DNA of 5,172 nucleotides, taken from contig JAJQID010000272.1 in NCBI GenBank assembly GCA_021199405.1, positions 1 to 5,172 on the forward strand. The letters are read 5' to 3'. Origin of the DNA: Lachnospiraceae bacterium (GTDB taxonomy: Bacteria; Bacillota; Clostridia; Lachnospirales; Lachnospiraceae). Each line of letters starts with the position of its first letter. The first letter of the stretch is position 1. A program made the translations under genes and the position numbers. Shown here piece by piece: positions 1 through 4,135 of this stretch. The notes beneath the pieces are model-generated. The model saw only the letters and a list, made by a program, of their open reading frames with translations, was not told the origin of the DNA and ran no database searches.

Positions 1-2
1 CT

Positions 3-122
3 AATGTGTATTTGTGGCTGCTGGAGGTGACCGGCGGGATGCCAGTGCAGACGCTGTATAATATTCCCCGGGGATATATGCTGATTCCGCTGCTTCGAAA
101 GCTGGGGCTGAAGAAGGAGTGA
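3..122 (+). CDS. 3' end of an unidentified protein (partial)
   Basis: An open frame enters from the left edge and closes with TGA at 120-122, giving the last 39 residues of a protein whose start lies outside the window. The visible tail contains VTGGMPVQTLYNIPRGYM, then IPLLRKLGL and a basic KKE end. Codon choice (many CTG, GTG and GAG codons) resembles the other genes here, which supports real coding. I see no diagnostic motif and do not recognise the family. The tail has no obvious membrane segment. Only a weak candidate terminator follows, an A/T-only hairpin at 174-190. The reading frame is seen; the protein's identity is unknown. Confidence 0.55.
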   Translation, partial: NVYLWLLEVTGGMPVQTLYNIPRGYMLIPLLRKLGLKKE

Positions 123-173
123 GGGAAAATTTCCAGTGAGGAGAGCAATACTATTTAAAAAAGTAAAATCTCA

Positions 174-190
174 CAAAAAATGATTTTTTG
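174..190 (+). terminator. Weak A/T hairpin, possible terminator or UP element
   Basis: CAAAAAA (174-180), a TGA loop and TTTTTTG (184-190) form a perfect but almost purely A-T 7-bp hairpin. It could help end the upstream gene, or, being A/T-rich and directly upstream of the -35 at 192, act as an UP-like element for the antisense RNA promoter. No GC-rich terminator stem exists between 123 and 190. Confidence 0.25.
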
Positions 191-191
191 C

Positions 192-220
192 TTGCAAAAT
201 CAGAAGAAGCTGATTATAAT
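192..220 (+). promoter_or_regulatory. Promoter of the candidate antitoxin RNA
   Basis: The -35 is TTGCAA (192-197, 4 of 6 consensus), the spacer is exactly 17, and the -10 is a perfect TATAAT (215-220). Transcription would start near 227 and run toward the 3' end of the minus-strand toxin gene. The spacer and first -10 base hold an inverted repeat, AATCAG (198-203) / CTGATT (210-215), which might be an operator. No protein-coding gene with a credible ribosome binding site lies downstream, which supports a non-coding transcript. Confidence 0.7.
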
Positions 221-226
221 GGATTT

Positions 227-322
227 AACAAGGGAGCCGACACGATAGGGTGGGGCCTATCCGTTTCCGGCGAAAATGTTTTTAGTTACAATAGCACCTC
301 GCTGAGCGGAGGTGCTATTTCT
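227..322 (+). ncRNA. Candidate antisense antitoxin RNA of a type I toxin-antitoxin locus
   Basis: This is the predicted RNA of roughly 95-100 nt from the 192-220 promoter to the hairpin at 290-319, whose plus-strand 3' side runs into the T-rich TTTCTTCT. It overlaps the end of the toxin reading frame and the toxin terminator on the opposite strand, as in convergent type I loci such as par (fst/RNAII) and txpA/RatA. Internally it can fold GCCG (236-239) with CGGC (268-271) around a GATAGG (244-249) / CCTATC (256-261) hairpin with a G-rich loop. Readthrough to the second terminator-like hairpin at 500-559 would give a longer form of about 335 nt covering the whole toxin gene and its ribosome binding site. 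Promoter and fold are seen; the antitoxin role is inferred from layout. Confidence 0.6.
290..319. terminator. Shared convergent terminator hairpin of toxin and antisense RNA
   Basis: AATAGCACCTC (290-300) pairs perfectly with GAGGTGCTATT (309-319) around an 8-nt loop. On the plus strand it is followed by TTTCTTCT, a fair terminator for the antisense RNA. On the minus strand the tail is not T-rich (GTAACTAAAAAC), so termination of the toxin mRNA here is less certain. The toxin stop codon (315-317) lies inside the stem. Confidence 0.65.
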
Positions 323-398
323 TCTGAATATAATTCAGTATGGCAACAATTAATCCTGCAATCGCAATGATAATCATAAATTCCTCATACGTACTCAT
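315..398 (-). CDS. Holin-like type I toxin peptide, 27 aa (Hol_Tox/TxpA-like)
   Basis: A 27-residue minus-strand frame from ATG (396-398) to TAG (315-317), too short for usual gene callers. The peptide has a short polar, acidic N-terminus (MSTYEEF), one hydrophobic helix at about residues 8-21 (MIIIAIAGLIVAIL), and a short polar tail (NYIQKK). This is the pattern of the putative holin-like toxins of Firmicutes, related to TxpA, BsrG and BsrE, which insert in the membrane and are held off by an antisense RNA. The start is set by a very strong Shine-Dalgarno run, AAAGGGGG (407-414 on the opposite strand), 8 bases before ATG. A consensus promoter (590-618), long structured leader, terminator hairpin and converging antisense promoter surround it. 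Family is assigned by memory of its pattern; toxicity is inferred. A short membrane peptide of another kind remains possible. Confidence 0.8.
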   Translation of the reverse strand: MSTYEEFMIIIAIAGLIVAILNYIQKK

Positions 399-403
399 AG
401 GAA

Positions 404-416
404 AAGCCCCCTTTCT
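404..416 (-). promoter_or_regulatory. Toxin ribosome binding site that mimics a leader hairpin arm
   Basis: Read on the minus strand, AGAAAGGGGGCTT contains the toxin Shine-Dalgarno. It differs in two of 13 positions from AGAAAAAGGGCTT, the left arm of the leader hairpin (559 to 547). It can therefore pair with the hairpin's right arm (512 to 500) over 13 continuous pairs, two of them G-U. That pairing would hide the ribosome binding site. The complementarity is seen; the switch is inferred. Confidence 0.6.
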
Positions 417-435
417 GTCAAGGTCTCAGAAACGA

Positions 436-461
436 GGTGTTTACACCCTGTCAGCTCCTTT
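436..461 (-). promoter_or_regulatory. Second Shine-Dalgarno with a start-stop codon pair in the toxin leader
   Basis: On the minus strand AAAGGAG (461 to 455) is followed after 8 bases by GTG directly joined to TAA (446 to 441): a well-spaced ribosome site with a one-codon frame. It abuts a small GGTG/CACC hairpin (436-447). It could be a ribosome standby or decoy site ahead of the toxin start, or chance. Confidence 0.3.
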
Positions 462-499
462 ATTAAATCCACTGTTTTCAATGTGCGAATACTTGCAAT

Positions 500-559
500 A
501 GAAAAAGGGCTTCCATCTCTCTTTTATCTTTCGTAAAAGCAGATCAAAGCCCTTTTTCT
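500..559. promoter_or_regulatory. Long leader hairpin, bidirectional terminator-like
   Basis: AGAAAAAGGGCTT (500-512) pairs perfectly over 13 bp with AAGCCCTTTTTCT (547-559). Inside, ATCT (515-518) pairs with AGAT (541-544), and CTTTTA (521-526) with TAAAAG (534-539), giving about 23 bp in one long stem with two small internal interruptions. On the plus strand GGGCTT...AAGCCC followed by TTTTTCTTT is a good intrinsic terminator for a long antisense RNA. On the minus strand the same stem followed by TTTTTCTATT lies in the toxin leader and could act as an attenuator as well as controlling access to the toxin ribosome binding site. Confidence 0.7.
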
Positions 560-567
560 TTAGTGTG

Positions 568-582
568 ACTCATCAATTGAGT
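568..582 (-). promoter_or_regulatory. 5'-terminal stem-loop of the toxin mRNA
   Basis: ACTCA (568-572) and TGAGT (578-582) flank a 5-nt loop. With transcription starting near 583, this hairpin would sit at the very 5' end of the toxin mRNA. Such 5' stem-loops stabilise transcripts and are known in the fst/par system. The dyad is seen; its role is inferred. Confidence 0.4.
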
Positions 583-589
583 TGTTTAC

Positions 590-618
590 ACTCTATCATG
601 GGTTGCAGATTTTGTCAA
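590..618 (-). promoter_or_regulatory. Toxin promoter
   Basis: On the minus strand a perfect -35 TTGACA (618 to 613) is separated by 17 bases from -10 TAGAGT (595 to 590). Predicted start is near 583, giving a leader of about 185 nt and an mRNA of about 295 nt if it ends at the 290-319 hairpin. The -10 lies in a 15-base sequence (583-597) repeated with two differences at 438-452 in the leader. Confidence 0.7.
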
Positions 619-654
619 ATGGTAAACGACAGATTATTTTGATGGTCATTTCCC

Positions 655-1050
655 TTATCTGCCGATTTCCCTCTTCAGAACCTGATAATAGGGCATGCCG
701 TAATGGCAGTAGAAAGCAAGGTAAAGGATCATGTCACGGGCAGTGGGCGTGACCTCCGCAAGCTCACGTTTCCCTATGTACCGAAGCTTCTGTTCCTCGT
801 CCATGCTGTTCCAGCAGCGCTCACTCATCCGCTGGATTTGTCTGGCTGTAGATTTTACCTTCCGGCCAAGCCTTTCAGCCACGACTGCGTAAATCTCCCG
901 GGTCACCTGTACGTCACCCATATAGTGGTACCTTTTCTCCCTGAACAGAAGCTGCTCCGCCGCTTCGATGGCATAACCAAAAACGATGGTATCTCCCCGT
1001 CCGGGTCCGATGATTTCACGAATCACCAGCTCTTCCTTTGATGTTTTCAT
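655..1050 (-). CDS. Spo0A C-terminal-domain-like DNA-binding protein, no receiver domain
   Basis: 131 residues with no membrane segment or signal peptide. From about residue 24 the pattern FGYAIEAAEQLL, then VTREIYAVVAERL, then a helix STARQIQRMSERCW resembles the helical effector domain of the sporulation regulator Spo0A: its GY.YL..AI start, its IT..LYP.IA segment, and its recognition helix (ASRVERAIRHA) with the conserved tryptophan after it. A final helix near ARDMILYLAFY would match the Spo0A C-terminal helix. Spo0A has about 260 residues with an N-terminal phosphoacceptor domain; that is absent here, so this is a stand-alone relative and not the sporulation master regulator. GGGAGG (1058-1063) lies 7 bases before the ATG. 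It diverges from rqcH and has no clear terminator before the toxin promoter. Binding target unknown; family call moderately sure. Confidence 0.68.
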   Translation of the reverse strand: MKTSKEELVIREIIGPGRGDTIVFGYAIEAAEQLLFREKRYHYMGDVQVTREIYAVVAERLGRKVKSTARQIQRMSERCWNSMDEEQKLRYIGKRELAEVTPTARDMILYLAFYCHYGMPYYQVLKREIGR

Positions 1051-1088
1051 GCGAAAACCTCCCTCAAAATAAATTTTGTATCTGAGCG

Positions 1089-1140
1089 ATACCAGTAAAG
1101 ATTATACCCGGTTACGTGGTATTTGCCATAAAAGGTTACG
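1089..1140 (-). promoter_or_regulatory. Promoter and possible operator of the Spo0A-like gene
   Basis: The minus strand has a perfect TATAAT (1106 to 1101) with a weak -35 ATGGCA 17 bases upstream. GGTTACG occurs twice on the plus strand (1110-1116, in the spacer, and 1134-1140, upstream), and ATACCA (1089-1094) / TGGTAT (1117-1122) form an inverted repeat around the -10. The repeats could be binding sites for the gene's own product. The -10 is convincing, the operator speculative. Confidence 0.45.
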
Positions 1141-1169
1141 GCTCGGCAAAAACACAGCCTTCCTTTCAG

Positions 1170-1198
1170 TTGTCTTTCTTTTGGTTTTGTACTATAAT
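1170..1198 (+). promoter_or_regulatory. rqcH promoter
   Basis: TTGTCT (1170-1175, 4 of 6 consensus), a 17-base spacer and a perfect TATAAT (1193-1198). Transcription should start near 1205, leaving a leader of about 50 nt that holds a 7-codon ORF (1216-1239). Confidence 0.7.
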
Positions 1199-1215
1199 AA
1201 AAAAATCAGGTTCGC

Positions 1216-1239
1216 ATGAATTTGACGGACATTTTTTAA
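1216..1239 (+). CDS. Possible 7-codon upstream ORF in the rqcH leader
   Basis: ATG AAT TTG ACG GAC ATT TTT TAA encodes MNLTDIF, ending 17 bases before the rqcH start. Only a weak CAGG (1207-1210) precedes it. Its ATTTGACGGA (1220-1229) is repeated exactly at the start of rqcH (1262-1271). Translation is not demonstrated and chance is quite possible. Confidence 0.2.
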   Translation: MNLTDIF

Positions 1240-1256
1240 AAGGAAAATAAGTAATT

Positions 1257-3002
1257 ATGGCATTTGACGGAATCACCATTTCCTGCCTGACCCGGGAGCT
1301 GAACGATACCCTGGCGGGCGGGAGAATCAGCAAAATAGCGCAGCCGGAGACGGATGAACTGTTATTGACAATCAAAACCTTTCAGGGACAGTACAGGCTG
1401 ATGCTTTCGGTAAACGCTTCTTTGCCGCTGGCCTGCCTGACGCAGGAGAACAAGCCCGGTCCGGTTACTGCCCCCAATTTTTGTATGCTGCTGCGCAAGC
1501 ATATTCAGAACGGGCGGATTTTATCTGTGACTCAGCCGGGGCTGGAGCGCATTATTCATATTCGGATAGAGCATCTGGATGAGCTGGGGGATCTGTGTCA
1601 GAAAACGCTGGTCATCGAATTGATGGGAAAGTACAGTAATATTATTTTCTTAAAGGACGATAATACCATCATTGACAGCATCAAGCATATTTCCAGTATG
1701 GTCAGCTCAGTTCGGGAGGTCCTGCCGGGTCGGGAGTACTTTATTCCTGTGACCCAGGAAAAGGCGGATCCGCTGACCTTTGACGCTGCCGCGGGGATGG
1801 GGGAGCTTCTGAAAACGAAGCCTGTGCCGTTGTATAAGGCGATTTATTCCAGCTTCATGGGTATCAGCCCTGTCATGGCTCAGGAGCTGTGCTGTCAGGC
1901 CGGGATTGACGCTGATTTTCCCGCCAACGCCCTGGCGGAGGAACAGGTGGGAGAGCTTGCAAAGCGGTTTCAGCAGATGATGGACCGGATAAAGGAAGGG
2001 CAGTTTTCTCCCCTGATCGTTTATCAGGGCGGAGCGCCGAAGGAATATTTTGTGCTTCCCTGCACTCTTTACCCTGAGCAGGCACAGAAAGGGTATGACA
2101 GTATATCTGAGCTGCTTTTGGCCTATTACGGGGAAAAGAACGCCGCAGACCGAATCAGGCAGCGGTCGGCGGATCTTCGCCGTGTTGTGCAGACTGCCCT
2201 GGAGCGCAATATCAAAAAATATGATCTGCAGACGGAACAGATGAAGGACACTCAAAAGCGGGAAAAATATCGTGTTTACGGAGAATTGATTACTGCCTAC
2301 GGCTACTCTGTTCCCGAAGGCAGCAAAAGCTTTCGGGCATTGAATTATTATACAAATGAAGAAATCACCATTCCTCTGGATCCGGATATTCCGGTGATGG
2401 ACAACGCGAAGAAATATTTTGAAAAATACGCCAGAATGAAACGGACATACGAGGCTCTGGCGGAGCAGACCGCCCAGGGAAAGGCGGAAATTGATTATCT
2501 GCAAAGTGTGTCCAATGCCCTGGATATGGCTCAATGCGAGGCGGATTTGCTGCAGATCAGGGAGGAGCTGCTTGTGACGGGGCATATCCGAAGGAATTCG
2601 GAGCGGGGCAGAAAGAAGCCCAGGACAGTCAGCCGGCCCTGGCATTATGTCAGCAGCGACGGCTATGATATATACGTAGGCAAAAATAATCTTCAGAATG
2701 ACCAGCTGACCTTTAAGGAGGGGCAGGGCAATGACTGGTGGTTCCACGCCAAAAACTGTCCCGGCTCCCATGTGCTGGTAAAAACGGGCGGAAAGACGGA
2801 GATTCCGGATGCAACCTTTGAGGAGGCGGCCAGGCTGGCGGCTTATTACAGCAAAAACAGGGAACAGGATAAGGTGGAGATTGACTATATTCAGAAGAAG
2901 CATGTGAAAAAGCCCAACGGGGCAAAGCCGGGCTTTGTGGTATATTATACAAATTATTCGATGGTGGCTGGAACGGATATTTCGGGAATCAGGGAAGGGT
3001 AG
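1257..3002 (+). CDS. rqcH: RqcH/FbpA, NFACT-family ribosome-associated quality-control protein
   Basis: 581 residues, close to the about 570 of Bacillus RqcH. This cytosolic protein binds the 50S subunit carrying a stalled peptidyl-tRNA and recruits tRNA-Ala to build C-terminal alanine tails that mark the chain for degradation; older names call it fibronectin-binding protein FbpA. In order: NFACT-N with the MAFDGI start and a QPGLERII motif at 93-100; a helix-hairpin-helix-like stretch near 202-240; a charged coiled-coil-rich middle, about 285-450; and NFACT-R (DUF814) from about 460 with DWWFHAK (493-499), GSHV (503-506) and KKHVKKPNGAKPG near 547-559. The catalytically important Asp-Arg pair of the family (D97-R98 in Bacillus subtilis) appears here as E97-R98. 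The Shine-Dalgarno is modest (AAAAGGA, about 12 bases before ATG). It has its own promoter and no strong terminator after it. Family very sure. Confidence 0.95.
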   Translation: MAFDGITISCLTRELNDTLAGGRISKIAQPETDELLLTIKTFQGQYRLMLSVNASLPLACLTQENKPGPVTAPNFCMLLRKHIQNGRILSVTQPGLERIIHIRIEHLDELGDLCQKTLVIELMGKYSNIIFLKDDNTIIDSIKHISSMVSSVREVLPGREYFIPVTQEKADPLTFDAAAGMGELLKTKPVPLYKAIYSSFMGISPVMAQELCCQAGIDADFPANALAEEQVGELAKRFQQMMDRIKEGQFSPLIVYQGGAPKEYFVLPCTLYPEQAQKGYDSISELLLAYYGEKNAADRIRQRSADLRRVVQTALERNIKKYDLQTEQMKDTQKREKYRVYGELITAYGYSVPEGSKSFRALNYYTNEEITIPLDPDIPVMDNAKKYFEKYARMKRTYEALAEQTAQGKAEIDYLQSVSNALDMAQCEADLLQIREELLVTGHIRRNSERGRKKPRTVSRPWHYVSSDGYDIYVGKNNLQNDQLTFKEGQGNDWWFHAKNCPGSHVLVKTGGKTEIPDATFEEAARLAAYYSKNREQDKVEIDYIQKKHVKKPNGAKPGFVVYYTNYSMVAGTDISGIREG

Positions 3003-3026
3003 GTGAGCCTGTTTCATCAAAAGAAG

Positions 3027-3055
3027 TTGACATCTTTTTTATATTGTATTATATA
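3027..3055 (+). promoter_or_regulatory. degV promoter
   Basis: A perfect -35 TTGACA (3027-3032), 17-base spacer and TATATA (3050-3055, 4 of 6). Start would be near 3062, giving a leader of about 78 nt. An 8-bp inverted repeat, CATCAAAA (3015-3022) / TTTTGATG (3073-3080), flanks the promoter and might be regulatory. Confidence 0.6.
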
Positions 3056-3077
3056 TATTTACAGGGAAATGGTTTTG

Positions 3078-3122
3078 ATGTCTGACAAAACGGTTATTGA
3101 ATATCTTATGATGGATTTTTGA
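3078..3122 (+). CDS. Possible 14-codon leader ORF upstream of degV
   Basis: ATG at 3078 opens a 14-residue frame (MSDKTVIEYLMMDF) ending with TGA at 3120-3122, 17 bases before the degV ATG. An AGGG (3063-3066) lies 11 bases upstream, a poor Shine-Dalgarno. It could be a small protein or a leader peptide, or chance. Confidence 0.22.
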   Translation: MSDKTVIEYLMMDF

Positions 3123-3126
3123 TTTT

Positions 3127-3134
3127 GGAGGAGG
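3127..3134 (+). promoter_or_regulatory. Ribosome binding site that sets the degV start
   Basis: GGAGGAGG ends 5 bases before ATG at 3140 (its first GGAGG is 8 bases away). It lies inside the frame if the TTG at 3119 were used, which argues that translation begins at 3140. Confidence 0.8.
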
Positions 3135-3139
3135 ATGTC

Positions 3140-4006
3140 ATGAATAATTATGTTATTTTTACGGATTCAGCCTGTGATACACCGGCGGAGGTGTTAAAGG
3201 AATGGAATGTGAAGAGCGTCAACCTGACCTTTCATTTTGTCGGCGAGACTGTGGAGTATGACAATGATGCGCTTTCTGCGAAGGAATTTTACACGTTTAT
3301 GAGACAGGGGAAGACCGCCAGGACTGCCGCGGTCAATACGGAAACCTTCCGGGAGCATTTCCGCAGGGAGCTGGAGAAGGGAAATGATGTGCTTTATCTG
3401 GGTTTTTCCTCCGGGTTAAGCTCCACCTACAGCGCAGGAAAGGTGGCAGCCGGGGAGCTGAAGGAAGAGTATCCGGATCGGAAGATTCTGACGGTGGATA
3501 CGCTTTCGGCGTCCACAGGACAGGGACTTTTGATTTATCTTGTGAAATGCCGGAAGGAAGAGGGGGCTTCCATCGAGGAGGCTGCCGAATACGCAGAGAG
3601 CATGAAGCTGAAAATCTGCCATTGGTTTACTGTGGACACATTAGAGTATTTAAAGAGGGGCGGCCGGGTCAGCGCCACCACGGCGTGGATTGGGGATACA
3701 CTGAATATCAAGCCGCTTATGCATGTGGACAACGAGGGACACTTGGTGGGCGTCAGGAATGTCCGCAGCAAAAAGAACGCCGTGAACGGACTTGCCAGAA
3801 GGCTGAAGGAGACTGCCATTGATCTGGAAAAATACCCGATTTATATCTGTAACTCTGACTGCCAGGATACGGTGGATATGCTGACAAGGAGCTTAAAGGA
3901 GCTGTGCGGTGCCAGGGTGAAAATGATCACGGACATCGGTCCTGTCATCGGGGCGCATACCGGACCGGGAACTGTGGCGCTGTTTTTTGTCGGGAAGGAA
4001 AGATAG
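3140..4006 (+). CDS. DegV-family fatty-acid-binding protein (FakB-like)
   Basis: 288 residues, the usual DegV length. DegV proteins bind a long-chain fatty acid; those acting as FakB present it to the kinase FakA to make acyl-phosphate for phospholipid synthesis. Seen motifs: TDSACD at 8-13, GFSSGLSSTY at 88-97 (the serine-rich loop that holds the carboxylate), DTLSASTGQG at 120-129, DTLEYLKRGGRVS at 166-178, and GPVIGAHTGPGT at 267-278, with H273 the likely family histidine. The usual TSQP-like element after the lysine near residue 58 is replaced by RTAAVN (61-66), so the second small hydroxyl residue is lost while T62 remains. No signal peptide. The start is taken at 3140 because of the GGAGGAGG just before it. 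No FakA partner is visible here, and most genomes carry several DegV paralogues, so the ligand is unknown. Confidence 0.93.
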   Translation: MNNYVIFTDSACDTPAEVLKEWNVKSVNLTFHFVGETVEYDNDALSAKEFYTFMRQGKTARTAAVNTETFREHFRRELEKGNDVLYLGFSSGLSSTYSAGKVAAGELKEEYPDRKILTVDTLSASTGQGLLIYLVKCRKEEGASIEEAAEYAESMKLKICHWFTVDTLEYLKRGGRVSATTAWIGDTLNIKPLMHVDNEGHLVGVRNVRSKKNAVNGLARRLKETAIDLEKYPIYICNSDCQDTVDMLTRSLKELCGARVKMITDIGPVIGAHTGPGTVALFFVGKER

Positions 4007-4062
4007 GTTATTATCCGCCGCAAAAAAGAGTAATAAAGAGAAAAGAGAGACAAAACTTTTTC

Positions 4063-4091
4063 TTGCAATATATTTGGCTTCAGGGTATACT
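4063..4091 (+). promoter_or_regulatory. Promoter of the small coiled-coil gene
   Basis: TTGCAA (4063-4068), 17-base spacer and TATACT (4086-4091, 5 of 6). It uses the same -35 and spacing as the antisense RNA promoter at 192-220. Predicted start near 4098. No terminator hairpin is evident between degV and this site, so some readthrough from degV is likely. Confidence 0.6.
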
Positions 4092-4135
4092 TACATAAAC
4101 GCAACACCAATATAATGAAAAGGAGCCTGTGACCT

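Noticed and set aside
188..370. A 60-codon plus-strand frame over the antisense RNA
   Set aside because: Its start precedes the -35 of the promoter at 192-220, there is no Shine-Dalgarno, and the product has no recognisable features. The region is better explained as a non-coding RNA and the antisense of the toxin.
612..620. A 0A-box-like TGTCAAA near the toxin promoter
   Set aside because: It is one base off TGTCGAA and is simply the complement of the TTGACA -35 element, so it is not independent evidence of Spo0A-type binding.
703..1041. A 112-codon plus-strand frame opposite the Spo0A-like gene
   Set aside because: Antisense shadow without a ribosome binding site; the minus-strand gene has GGGAGG and a family-like sequence.
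1707..3020. A 437-codon open frame on the minus strand opposite rqcH
   Set aside because: It lies almost wholly antisense to a gene with clear RqcH domains, its product shows no family pattern and is rich in residues expected from reading GC-biased codons backward, and it has no good ribosome binding site.
3019..3038. AAAAGA/TCTTTT dyad with T-run as an rqcH terminator
   Set aside because: The stem is six A/T-rich pairs around an 8-nt loop that contains the degV -35; too weak to call as a terminator.
3119..3142. TTG at 3119 as the degV start
   Set aside because: It would put the strong GGAGGAGG inside the coding sequence; ATG at 3140 has ideal spacing and gives the family's usual N-terminus just before TDSACD.
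4008..4036. TTATTA/TAATAA dyad after degV as a terminator
   Set aside because: Only A-T pairs, a long loop and no T-tract follow it.
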